Of a stretch of 64,000 nucleotides of DNA, positions 44,293 through 51,876 are shown one piece after another. The DNA is taken from contig QZFT01000056.1 of the NCBI GenBank assembly GCA_003600225.1, positions 62,001 to 126,000 of the forward strand, given 5' to 3'. The stretch's first letter is position 1. The number at the start of each line of letters is the position of its first letter. Under the pieces are notes generated by a model. The model had not been told where the DNA came from and did not search any database. It worked only from the letters and a program-made list of their open reading frames with translations. The position numbers and the translations under genes were made by a program. The DNA is from Pseudonocardiaceae bacterium YIM PH 21723. GTDB taxonomy: Bacteria > Actinomycetota > Actinomycetes > Mycobacteriales > Pseudonocardiaceae.

Positions 44293-45411
44293 GTGATCGA
44301 TTCCATCCGGGTGGGCGTGCTGCACTCCAGCACCGGCCCCGTCGCGCTGTCTGCCAAGCCGAACACCGACGCCACGCTGCTGGCCATCGAGGAACTCAAC
44401 TCCGGTGGCGGGCTGCTCGGCAGGCCCATCGAGCCGATCGTGGTCGACGGCCATTCGGACTGGCAACTGTTCGCCGACGAGGTGCGCGCGCTGGTCGCTG
44501 TGGAGCAGGTCAATGCGATCTTCGGCGGGTGCACCCCGGAGAGCAGGCGCACCATCGTGCCGATCGTCGAGGAACTGGGCAGCCTGCTGCTGTACCCGGC
44601 GAGCTACGAGGGCGGCGACACCTCGCGGCACGTGGTGTACACCGGCGCGGCGCCGAACCAGTTCATCGTGCCCGCGGTGCGCTGGTTCTTCGGCAACCAC
44701 GGGCGGCGGCACTTCCTGGTCGGCTCGGAGGGCGTGTTCTCCCGGATGGCGAACGCGATCGTCCGGGATCAGCTCACCGAACTGTGGGGCTTCACCGCGG
44801 GCGAGGAATACCTGGGTGACCCCGCGGTCGTCGCGCGGCGGATCCGGGAGGCCGAACCGGACGCGATCATCAGCACCGTGGTGGGCGACCGGAACCTGGA
44901 CCTGCTGCACGCGTTGCGCGCCGAGGGCATCTCACCGTCGACGACGCCCATGCTGTCGCTGACCGTCTCCGAGGCGGAACTGGAGCATGTCGGCCCGGAC
45001 GAGATCGCGGGCCTGCACCTGGGCCTGACCTACTTCCAGAGCCTGGCCGCCGAGCGGAACTTCGCCTTCCTGGCCCGGTTCCGTGAGCGGTACGGCGCGC
45101 ACCGGGTGCTCACCGACGCCGCCTGCGCCGCGTACGCCGGCGTCCGGCTGTGGGCCCAGGCGGTGGAGCGGGCGGGCAGCGTGACGGCAGCCGAGGTGGT
45201 GGGCGCGATCCGGGGCCAGCGCTTCGACAGCACCTATGTGGACGACAACCTGCACACCTGGCGCCGCGCCCGGATCGCCACGGTGCAGCCGGACGGGCAA
45301 CTGCGGGTGGCGTGGACCTCGGACGCGGTGATCCAGCCCATCCCCTACCCGACCACCCGCAGCCGGGCCGCCTGGGATGACCTGGCGAAATCGCTGCACG
45401 GCACCGGTTAG
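44293..45411 (+). CDS. AmiC/UrtA-like cytosolic amide/urea-binding protein
   Basis: A 372-residue type-1 binding-fold protein (IRVGVLHSSTGPVALSAKPN), with IFGGCTPESRRTIVPIVEE and LLYPASYEGGDTSRHVVYTGAAPNQ, typical of the AmiC and urea-transporter UrtA group. It has no signal peptide or lipobox, so it acts in the cytoplasm like AmiC, the amide sensor. No AmiR, amidase or transporter is next to it. A TAGTAT box ends eight bases before the GTG, so the message is probably leaderless. Ligand probably a short amide or urea, by family only. Confidence 0.8.
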   Translation: MIDSIRVGVLHSSTGPVALSAKPNTDATLLAIEELNSGGGLLGRPIEPIVVDGHSDWQLFADEVRALVAVEQVNAIFGGCTPESRRTIVPIVEELGSLLLYPASYEGGDTSRHVVYTGAAPNQFIVPAVRWFFGNHGRRHFLVGSEGVFSRMANAIVRDQLTELWGFTAGEEYLGDPAVVARRIREAEPDAIISTVVGDRNLDLLHALRAEGISPSTTPMLSLTVSEAELEHVGPDEIAGLHLGLTYFQSLAAERNFAFLARFRERYGAHRVLTDAACAAYAGVRLWAQAVERAGSVTAAEVVGAIRGQRFDSTYVDDNLHTWRRARIATVQPDGQLRVAWTSDAVIQPIPYPTTRSRAAWDDLAKSLHGTG

Positions 45412-45531
45412 GCATACCTACTGAGTATTTCTACGGTCATTCCCCAGGTGGTATTTGAGTAGTTAGCCGGGTGCAACAATTTCGTTGTCGTGTGCCGGAC
45501 AACGCCGGATTACTTCTCGGCCAAAATTACG

Positions 45532-45560
45532 TTGCAGGGTTAGATCGAACCCGGCATAAT
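45532..45560 (+). promoter_or_regulatory. Strong sigma70-like promoter
   Basis: TTGCAG (45532-45537), 17 bases, CATAAT (45555-45560): the best consensus-like promoter seen in the window. A start codon follows six bases after the -10, so transcription probably starts at or next to it. Confidence 0.7.
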
Positions 45561-45566
45561 GTAGGC

Positions 45567-45629
45567 ATGTTGGCGACACTGGGGCGGGGGCTCGTAGATA
45601 TGCTCATGACCTCACCGGCAACCTACTGA
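45567..45629 (+). CDS. Candidate 20-residue leaderless peptide
   Basis: MLATLGRGLVDMLMTSPATY, directly behind a near-consensus promoter, with a TGA stop. It is hydrophobic at first and could be a leader peptide or a membrane-active small protein. No relative is recognised. Support is the promoter-to-ATG geometry only. Confidence 0.35.
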   Translation: MLATLGRGLVDMLMTSPATY

Positions 45630-45904
45630 GGGAACCGTCGTCTTAGCGCATCCCGGTCAGCTTGGGGACTGACTGGGTCTGGGTGGTGCGAAGGCGAGTT
45701 ACACACCGGGTCTGTCCCGGATCATGGTCGGCCTTGTGCTGGTAGAGCCATGTTCCGGCAGCCCGAATGATCATCGGCGCACATGTCATGGGGGCCATGT
45801 GCGATCCGGAGGCCCCGATTGTCGGCTCCGCGGACTTCGCCATGCCCGGAAATAGTGGAAAGCACCATAAGTTCAAGATCGACGATCAACGGAAAGGAGG
45901 GAAC

Positions 45905-46153
45905 ATGGATTTCTCTCTCACTCTCGCGGCGCGCTCAGGCGTGCGAGGACCAGCGATGGCGTGCATTCACGTCAAGGGACCTGCTATTTATCGCGAAACT
46001 GGGGAAAGTGAGGTTGAAAGTGTTTGTGGCGATTTGTCAGCGCATGGTCCCTCCGTTCTGGGGAACGGACGGATCCGACGACTCGTGGTGATCACCGATC
46101 CCCGCCGCTCGGGGCGGCAGGGCGCGGTGCGGGCGGTCACCGGACTCCGGTAA
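45905..46153 (+). CDS. Candidate 82-residue protein with a perfect ribosome site
   Basis: AAAGGAGG (45893-45900) lies four bases before the ATG at 45905, an unusually complete Shine-Dalgarno sequence. The product (MDFSLTLAARSGVRGPAMAC...) has two to three cysteines and a basic Arg-rich end; no domain is recognised. Base composition changes within the frame from AT-richer to GC-rich near 46060, so it may be a truncated or chimeric gene. A GC-rich terminator follows at 46185. Confidence 0.4.
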   Translation: MDFSLTLAARSGVRGPAMACIHVKGPAIYRETGESEVESVCGDLSAHGPSVLGNGRIRRLVVITDPRRSGRQGAVRAVTGLR

Positions 46154-46184
46154 CCGCTTGTGACCACTTCAGGTATGGCATTCA

Positions 46185-46221
46185 GAGGGGCCCCGCACTC
46201 ATGCGGGGCCCCTCGCCTTTT
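46185..46221 (+). terminator. Rho-independent terminator
   Basis: Arms GAGGGGCCCCGC (46185-46196) and GCGGGGCCCCTC (46203-46214) with a 6-base loop, followed by GCCTTTT. The only terminator in the window with a real T-run; it ends the transcript of the 82-residue frame. Confidence 0.9.
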
Positions 46222-46229
46222 CCTGCGCT

Positions 46230-46284
46230 CCGAAGTTGACGATGTTCGCGGCGAGGAACGAGCAGCGAACATCGTCAACTTCGG
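46230..46284. repeat. Convergent-gene inverted repeat, copy 3 of 5
   Basis: Arms 46230-46249 and 46265-46284 pair perfectly over 20 bp. Compared with copy 1 the arm reads GTTGACG instead of GTTGGCG, and the other arm changes to match (CGTCAAC), a compensated pair. It lies between the terminator at 46185 and the amidohydrolase stop. Confidence 0.85.
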
Positions 46285-46291
46285 GAACCGG

Positions 46292-47866
46292 TCAGTCCAG
46301 GGAGCCGTGGGCTTCGGTGCCGCCGAGGACGGTGGCCAGAATCGGAATGCCGGCGATCCGATCGACCGGAACCGCCAGCGGATCCTCGGCCAGCACGACC
46401 AGATCGGCCAGCTTTCCCGCAGTGACGCTGCCCAGGTCGTGTTCCCAGTGACAGGCCCACGCGGCGTCCACCGTGTACGCCCGCAACGCGTCGTACACGA
46501 ACATCGCCTCGGCCGGCCCCAACGAATGCCCGTGCCTGGTCTGCCGGTTCACCATGAACTGGATGTTGCGCAGCGGCGCACCCTCGGTCACCGGTCGATC
46601 GGAGCTGGCCACCAGTCGCACCCCCGCGTCCAGGAATCCCTGGCCGCGATACAGCCACGGCGCCCGCCGCTCTCCCATGATCACCGCGTAGTCATCACCC
46701 AGGTAGTACAGGAAATTGGGCTGCACCACGGCGGTCACCCCGAGCTCGGCGAACCGGCTCAGCTGGTCGGGCCGCACCAGACCGGCGTGCTCGATGCGGT
46801 GCCGGGCCTCCGGCCGCGGCTTCTCCCGCTGAGCACGGTCGATCGCGTCCAGGGCCACGTCCACCGCACGGTCGCCGATGGCATGCACGGCGAGCTGCCA
46901 ACCGGCCCGGTGGCCGGCGAGGACCAGTTCCTCCATTGCGGCAACGGAATCGAACAACTGTCCACTGTGGTCCAACCCGGTATAGGGCTCGCTGAGCGCC
47001 GCCGTGCGGGCCATCATGCCGCCGTCGGTGAAGATCTTCATCGCGCCGATGTTGAGCCGGTCGCCGCCGAATCCGGTGCGCAGCCCCAGATCCAGGCCCG
47101 CCGGGATGTCGTCGGCGGGATGCGCGCCCAGTGGGTGGGTGGCCACGCCGGCGACCATCAGCTGGGTGCGCACCGGCAACCTGCCGTCGTCCGACGCGCG
47201 CTGGTAGGCGGCCAGTTCGGCCGGGCTGTAGCTGATCAGGCCGCCGCCGATGCCCGCCTCGGCCACGGCGGTGATTCCCTGCGCCAGACACACGTTTCCG
47301 GCATGTTCGATGGCGTCGATCATCTCGGTCTGCGAGTACGGCTGCCGCAACGCGCGCACCGCGGCCATGCCGCTCTCGGCCAGGAATCCGTCGTCATGCG
47401 GCACATCCGGCGGCAATAGCTCCAGCACGGCCGTGTTCACCACGCAGGCGTGCCCGGAGTCATGCACCAGGAACACCTTGCGCCCGGCGCTGACCGTGTC
47501 CAGTTCGGCGGCGGTCAGATGCCTGCCGAGCGGGCGCTGGTCGTACCCGGCCAGGTCCACCCACTCCCCGACCGGTCGCGCGGCGGCCGCCACGCGCACG
47601 GCGGCCAGTACGTCGTGCACATCGGTACAGGGTGCGACGGTCGCTCCGGTGGCGGCCATCCCGGCCCAGACCTGGTGCACATGGGCGTCCAGGAAGGCGG
47701 GCAGCACCACCGCCCCACCGAGATCCACCTGTCTGCGGGCGGGCATCCCGTTCACGTCGTCGTCCAGGCCGACGATCCGGTCCCGCCAGACCCCGATCGC
47801 GGAGGCCGTCGGACGAGCCGGGTCCATGGTGATCACGCGTGCGTTGTAGAGCAGCAGATCCAACAT
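46292..47866 (-). CDS. YtcJ-like metal-dependent amidohydrolase
   Basis: A 524-residue amidohydrolase-superfamily protein. It starts LLLYNARVITMDPARP and has the metal-binding DAHVH, a conserved VHAIGDRAVD, HRIEHAG and the late Asp in SSDRPVTEGAPL. It ends in GSVTAGKLADLVVLAEDPL, the returning beta-sandwich typical of the family. YtcJ/LAF3-type enzymes hydrolyse amides or exoenzyme substrates that are mostly unknown. The AmiC-like amide sensor 0.9 kb away on the other strand makes an amide substrate attractive, but this is inference. Confidence 0.88.
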   Translation of the reverse strand: MLDLLLYNARVITMDPARPTASAIGVWRDRIVGLDDDVNGMPARRQVDLGGAVVLPAFLDAHVHQVWAGMAATGATVAPCTDVHDVLAAVRVAAAARPVGEWVDLAGYDQRPLGRHLTAAELDTVSAGRKVFLVHDSGHACVVNTAVLELLPPDVPHDDGFLAESGMAAVRALRQPYSQTEMIDAIEHAGNVCLAQGITAVAEAGIGGGLISYSPAELAAYQRASDDGRLPVRTQLMVAGVATHPLGAHPADDIPAGLDLGLRTGFGGDRLNIGAMKIFTDGGMMARTAALSEPYTGLDHSGQLFDSVAAMEELVLAGHRAGWQLAVHAIGDRAVDVALDAIDRAQREKPRPEARHRIEHAGLVRPDQLSRFAELGVTAVVQPNFLYYLGDDYAVIMGERRAPWLYRGQGFLDAGVRLVASSDRPVTEGAPLRNIQFMVNRQTRHGHSLGPAEAMFVYDALRAYTVDAAWACHWEHDLGSVTAGKLADLVVLAEDPLAVPVDRIAGIPILATVLGGTEAHGSLD

Positions 47867-47967
47867 GGGATCAAACTTAGCCTCGCCTCACTTATCGAGC
47901 CGAGATTCGATACCCATATCTTCCGGAATATACGTGACACCGAAACTGTCAGAGAGGCCTTCGCGGT

Positions 47968-48375
47968 ATGGGCTCTTGGGGCGACGACCCGTTCGACAAC
48001 GACCCGGCGCAGGACTGGAGCACGGCCCTGCACGAGTGCGCCCCCGAACGGAGACTCGCGCTGGTGCTGGACACCCTGCGGGCGGTGGACACCCCGCACT
48101 TCGTGGACGGCGACCTGGCCATGGCGGCCGTCGCCGCCGCGGCCGTGGTGCACGCCGCACTCGATGGCCGGCGTCCGACCTCGCCCTACGCACCCCGATT
48201 CCTGGCGGCGGGCGAGCCCTTCGACTTATGCCCGGAAACCCGGCGGCTGGCGTTGATCGCCCTGGACCGGGTGGTCGCGGAGAACTGCGAGTGGACCGAC
48301 CTGTGGGACCAGACCGACTCCCTGACGGAGGCCCTCCGCACGGTGCAGGCGTTGCGGGATGGGCTCGCGGGCTAG
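47968..48375 (+). CDS. DUF4259 protein
   Basis: A 135-residue protein starting MGSWGDDPFDNDPAQDW, the hallmark N terminus of DUF4259, followed by a helical body. It is of unknown function, common in bacteria and sometimes associated with secretion or contact systems. GAGAGG is ten bases upstream. The methyltransferase gene follows after 12 bases. Confidence 0.88.
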   Translation: MGSWGDDPFDNDPAQDWSTALHECAPERRLALVLDTLRAVDTPHFVDGDLAMAAVAAAAVVHAALDGRRPTSPYAPRFLAAGEPFDLCPETRRLALIALDRVVAENCEWTDLWDQTDSLTEALRTVQALRDGLAG

Positions 48376-48387
48376 ACCCTGGACGAT

Positions 48388-49122
48388 GTGACCCAGACCA
48401 TCACGCGCAGCGGCCCGAACTCGACCTGGCTGGACCGGCTGTGGGAGACCGAGCGACCCGAGTACCTCGACCGGGACGATGTGTCCCCGGAGGTCCACCA
48501 GAAGATCATCCACGGCCTGGACCGGCTGATGCGGGTGAGCGGGCTGTACGAGTCCTTCGTGCGCTGGACGCTGCGCCCGGTGGCCGGCATCGCCCGGCCG
48601 CGCATCCTGGAACTGGGCGCCGGCCACGGCGCGCTCTCCAGAGCGCTGCTGGACAAGGCACCGAACGCGCTGGTCACGGCCAGCGACGTGTATCAGGCCT
48701 CGGTGGACGACATGCTGGCCGGTCCGCTCGGCACACACCCCCGCGCCGAGGTGAAGCTGATCGACGCCACCGCGATCGACGAACCGGACGGCACCTACGA
48801 CCTGGCGGTCTTCTGCCAGTCACTGCACCACCTGCCGCCGTCGATGATCGGTGATGTGCTGCGTGAGGGCACCCGCGTCGCCCGCAAACTGGTGATCATC
48901 GACGGCTATCGGATGCCGTGGTGGGCCGTCCCGGCCATGCTGGCCTTCTTCGTACCGACCGCGCTGGCGATGAACGGCTTCCACTTCACCCACGATGGCG
49001 TGGTCAGCCTGCGCAAGATGTACAGCGCCGACTCCCTCCAGCAGATAGCCGCCGGTGCCGGCCTCCGCCTGCACACCCGCTTCGAGCCCCCGTTCCACCT
49101 GGTGGCCACCGCCACCCGCTAA
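48388..49122 (+). CDS. SAM-dependent class I methyltransferase
   Basis: A 244-residue enzyme starting at GTG, with motif I LELGAGHGALS near residues 74-84, DVYQASVDDML and LAVFCQSLHHLPP for motifs II-IV. A hydrophobic helix around WWAVPAMLAFFVPTALAM (about 175-192) suggests membrane contact or a lipid substrate. The last four bases overlap the end of the convergent gene at 49119. Substrate unknown. Confidence 0.85.
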   Translation: MTQTITRSGPNSTWLDRLWETERPEYLDRDDVSPEVHQKIIHGLDRLMRVSGLYESFVRWTLRPVAGIARPRILELGAGHGALSRALLDKAPNALVTASDVYQASVDDMLAGPLGTHPRAEVKLIDATAIDEPDGTYDLAVFCQSLHHLPPSMIGDVLREGTRVARKLVIIDGYRMPWWAVPAMLAFFVPTALAMNGFHFTHDGVVSLRKMYSADSLQQIAAGAGLRLHTRFEPPFHLVATATR

Positions 49123-49508
49123 CGCAACCAGCGGACCGGGATCGTCAGCGTCTCATCGTGCGGCAGGTTGACCAGCGCGCCGGTCGCTCCGTCCCGGACC
49201 ACACCGTCGACCACGTACCGCACCGAGTCGGGCAGTCCCATCCGCGCGGCCAGCTCGGCGGGCAACGGGGTGCGCACCCGCGCGCTCTCGGTGATCCGCA
49301 CGCCGGTCACCGCGGGCTCACCACCCATGTCGTGCCCGGTGCCGGTGACGGTGAACTCGAACTCGCTGCCCTCGCTGAGCGACAGCGCGAACAGGCTCAG
49401 GTCCAGCGCAGACCGCGCCGGGTCACCGGTGAGGTACTGCGCCGGGTTGTCCCGGGTCGTGATGCGCACCCGGTAGGTCTGGCCGACCTCGATCTCCTCT
49501 GGACGCAT
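49119..49508 (-). CDS. Small beta-rich hypothetical protein
   Basis: A 129-residue soluble protein (MRPEEIEVGQTYRVRITTRDNP). Alternating strands (FEFTVTGTGHDM, VTGVRITESARVRTPLP) suggest a small beta-barrel. No known domain. It follows the DJ-1/PfpI frame (ending 49525) by 16 bases in the same direction and may share its transcript. Confidence 0.65.
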   Translation of the reverse strand: MRPEEIEVGQTYRVRITTRDNPAQYLTGDPARSALDLSLFALSLSEGSEFEFTVTGTGHDMGGEPAVTGVRITESARVRTPLPAELAARMGLPDSVRYVVDGVVRDGATGALVNLPHDETLTIPVRWLR

Positions 49509-49524
49509 ACCGTCCAGGATGCCT

Positions 49525-50163
49525 CTATTCCGCGCTGCGGAACCGGGATTGGGCCCGAAGTGTGCGCACGACCTCAGCCGGCGCCTTGTCCGGCGACCCC
49601 GCGTCGTAGGGCGGTTGCGGGTCGTACTCGATCGTCAGCTGAACCCGCTGGGCCACCTCGTCACCGGCGATCCGGCCGACCAGGTGCAACGCCATGTCGA
49701 TGCCCGAGGAAACGCCCGCCGCGGTGACGTACTTGCCGTCGAACACCACCCGCTCCCCCGTCGGCTCGACCCCGAAATCACGCAGCCGGTCCAGGCTCAG
49801 CCAGTGCCCGGTCGCCCGGCGTCCGGTCAGCAGCCCGGCCGCCCCCAGTACCCGGGAGCCCGTGCACACCGACGTGGTCCACACGCTGCTCCGGTCCGCC
49901 TGACGCAGCCAGTCCAGCAGCGGCTCGCTCTCAAGGGCCCGATCCGTACCCGGCCCACCGGGCACCAGGATGATGTCCGGGTCCGGCAGATCCGCGAGCA
50001 GTGCGTCGGCGGTCAACCCGAGCCGTCCGGTGTCTGTCCGGTGCTCCCCCACCCGCTCGGCGACGAACGTGATCTCGGCCCCCGGCATGCGGCTGAGTAC
50101 CTAGTAGGGGCCGATCGCATCCAAAGCCGTGACCCCGTCGAACAATACGATCGCGATTCGCAT
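49525..50163 (-). pseudogene. DJ-1/PfpI-family gene broken by an in-frame TAG
   Basis: From the ATG at 50161-50163 the frame reads MRIAIVLFDGVTALDAIGPY, then TAG (50101-50103), then VLSRMPGAEITFV and a complete DJ-1/PfpI domain with the nucleophile elbow TSVCTGSRVLGAAGLL. In intact relatives the interrupted position is Glu of GP-x-E-V, the conserved acid beside the catalytic Cys; GAG to TAG is one base. Restarting at the next Met (50088) would remove the first strand and that Glu. Either a pseudogene or a sequencing error. It begins back-to-back with the ion-channel-like gene. Confidence 0.8.
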
Positions 50164-50185
50164 GATCACGATTATGCTGCCGATC

Positions 50186-51859
50186 GTGGCGGAACGACTG
50201 GGGACCAAGCGAAACAGGCATTTCATCGTCTGCGGGGACACCCCGCTCGCGCGCCGCCTGGTGAGCCAGCTGGTCGATCAGATGGGCGCGCAGGTCACGG
50301 TGATCGTGCCGGATCTGACCTCCGGGCACGCCCCGGAGATCGCCGCGCTGCCCCGGGTGCGCATCCTCAAGGCCGCGACCCTCACCGAGGAGGCGTTCCG
50401 CAAGGCGGGCATCACCACCGCCTCCGCCCTGGCCCTCGTCGCGCAGGACGACCTCGGCAATGTGCACGCCGCACTCCGTGCCCACGACCTGAATCCGGAC
50501 ATCCGGCTGGTCATCCGGATGTTCAAGATGAACCTCGCCCAACGCCTGCGCAGCCTGTTCGCCGACTGCGCCGTCATGTCCGACTCCGACCTCGCCGCAC
50601 CGGGTTTCGTGTCGGCCGCCCTCGGCGAATCCACGCCCAACCACATCCGGCTGCCCGGCCGGACCCTCTACGTCGCCACCCGGGAGGAAGTCGGTGACCG
50701 GGCCAGGGTGGTCTGCGACATCACCGGCATCGACTACTCCGACCAGCCACGCCTCTGGCCACCCCATCACGCGGAATCCAAGCTCGTGCTGGCGCTGGCC
50801 GAGACCACCCGGCTGTCCTCGGTCACCAAACAGGGCTGGCTGAACCGCTGGGCGAGCCAGATCCGGGCCGTCTTCAACCGGCGCATCGGCATCGCCCTGT
50901 TCGGCCTTTTCGGCCTGCTGTTGCTGAGCACCACGCTGTTCGCCACCGTCGGCGGCCACACGTGGGCGGACGCCGTCTACCTGACCCTGCTGGACGCGGC
51001 CGGCGCGGCGGAACCGGACCCGAAGATGTCCGACGCCAACAAGCTCACCCAGGTCATGGTCACCCTGGTCGGCATCTCGGTGATCCCGCTGATCACCGCC
51101 ATCGTGGTGGACAGCGTGGTGACCGCTCGGCTGAACTCCGAGCTGGGACCGAGACGGCCCGCGTACCGCAACCACATCGTCCTGGTCGGCCTCGGCAACC
51201 TGGGTACCCGGGTACTCGGCCTGCTGCACGACCTCGGCCTGCCGGTCGTGGCCATCGAAGCGAACCCGGACGCCCCCGGCGTGGCCTTCGCCCGGCGGCT
51301 GGGCGTTCCCGTCCTGATCGGCAACGCCACCCGGGAGGAGACGCTGCGGCAGGCGCGGCTGGACCGGAGCCGCGCGCTGCTCGCCCTGACCCACGACGAC
51401 GTGACCAACCTGCAGGTCACGCTGCACGCCCAGGAGTTCAACCGCGAACTGCGCACCGTGCTCCGGATGTTCGACGACGACCTGGCGTCCCGGGTCGAAT
51501 CGGCCTTCGGTATCGCGGTGTCCCGCAGTGTGTCCTCACTGGCCGCCCCCGCCTTCGCCGCCGCCATGCTGGAACGGCGGGTGATGGGCACGATCGCCGT
51601 CAACCGGCGGGTCCTGCTCATCGCGGAGGTCCCGGTGGCGGAGGGCTCCGCGCTGACCGGCGTCCGGCTGACCTCGATCAACGCGCACGGCGAAGCGTAT
51701 GTACTGGCGAAGCGGTTACCCGGCTCGCAGTGGCTGGACTGGCAGCCCGATCTTGAACATGCGCTGCTGCCGGAGGACCGGATACTGATCGTGGCGACCC
51801 GCTCCGGCCTGAGCGACATCCTCAGCCGCAGCGTCGGCAATGGGCTGGCCGCCGGCTGA
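50186..51859 (+). CDS. Two-Rossmann (RCK/TrkA-N) ion-channel-like protein
   Basis: A cytosolic NAD-binding domain (FIVCGDTPLARRL, then DLGNVHAALRAHDLNP) precedes a two-helix membrane unit (RIGIALFGLFGLLLLSTTLF and VTLVGISVIPLITAIVVDSV). A second Rossmann domain follows (HIVLVGLGNLGTRVLGLL). The loop where a K+ channel would carry TVGYG reads AAGAAEPD, so this is not a normal potassium filter; CASTOR/POLLUX-like or orphan channel regulators are alternatives. I prefer the GTG at 50186, since TATGCT ends seven bases before it; an ATG at 50162 would overlap the divergent gene's start codon. Confidence 0.75.
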   Translation: MAERLGTKRNRHFIVCGDTPLARRLVSQLVDQMGAQVTVIVPDLTSGHAPEIAALPRVRILKAATLTEEAFRKAGITTASALALVAQDDLGNVHAALRAHDLNPDIRLVIRMFKMNLAQRLRSLFADCAVMSDSDLAAPGFVSAALGESTPNHIRLPGRTLYVATREEVGDRARVVCDITGIDYSDQPRLWPPHHAESKLVLALAETTRLSSVTKQGWLNRWASQIRAVFNRRIGIALFGLFGLLLLSTTLFATVGGHTWADAVYLTLLDAAGAAEPDPKMSDANKLTQVMVTLVGISVIPLITAIVVDSVVTARLNSELGPRRPAYRNHIVLVGLGNLGTRVLGLLHDLGLPVVAIEANPDAPGVAFARRLGVPVLIGNATREETLRQARLDRSRALLALTHDDVTNLQVTLHAQEFNRELRTVLRMFDDDLASRVESAFGIAVSRSVSSLAAPAFAAAMLERRVMGTIAVNRRVLLIAEVPVAEGSALTGVRLTSINAHGEAYVLAKRLPGSQWLDWQPDLEHALLPEDRILIVATRSGLSDILSRSVGNGLAAG

Positions 51860-51876
51860 TCCACCTGGAGGGGAAC

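Larger units (their letters stand above)
45412..46184. other. AT-richer stretch between the AmiC-like and amidohydrolase genes
   Basis: This 0.77-kb region is less GC-rich than its neighbours and holds no full-size gene. Two small frames with good expression signals are listed separately (45567 and 45905). The rest shows no domain or RNA I recognise. Confidence 0.5.
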
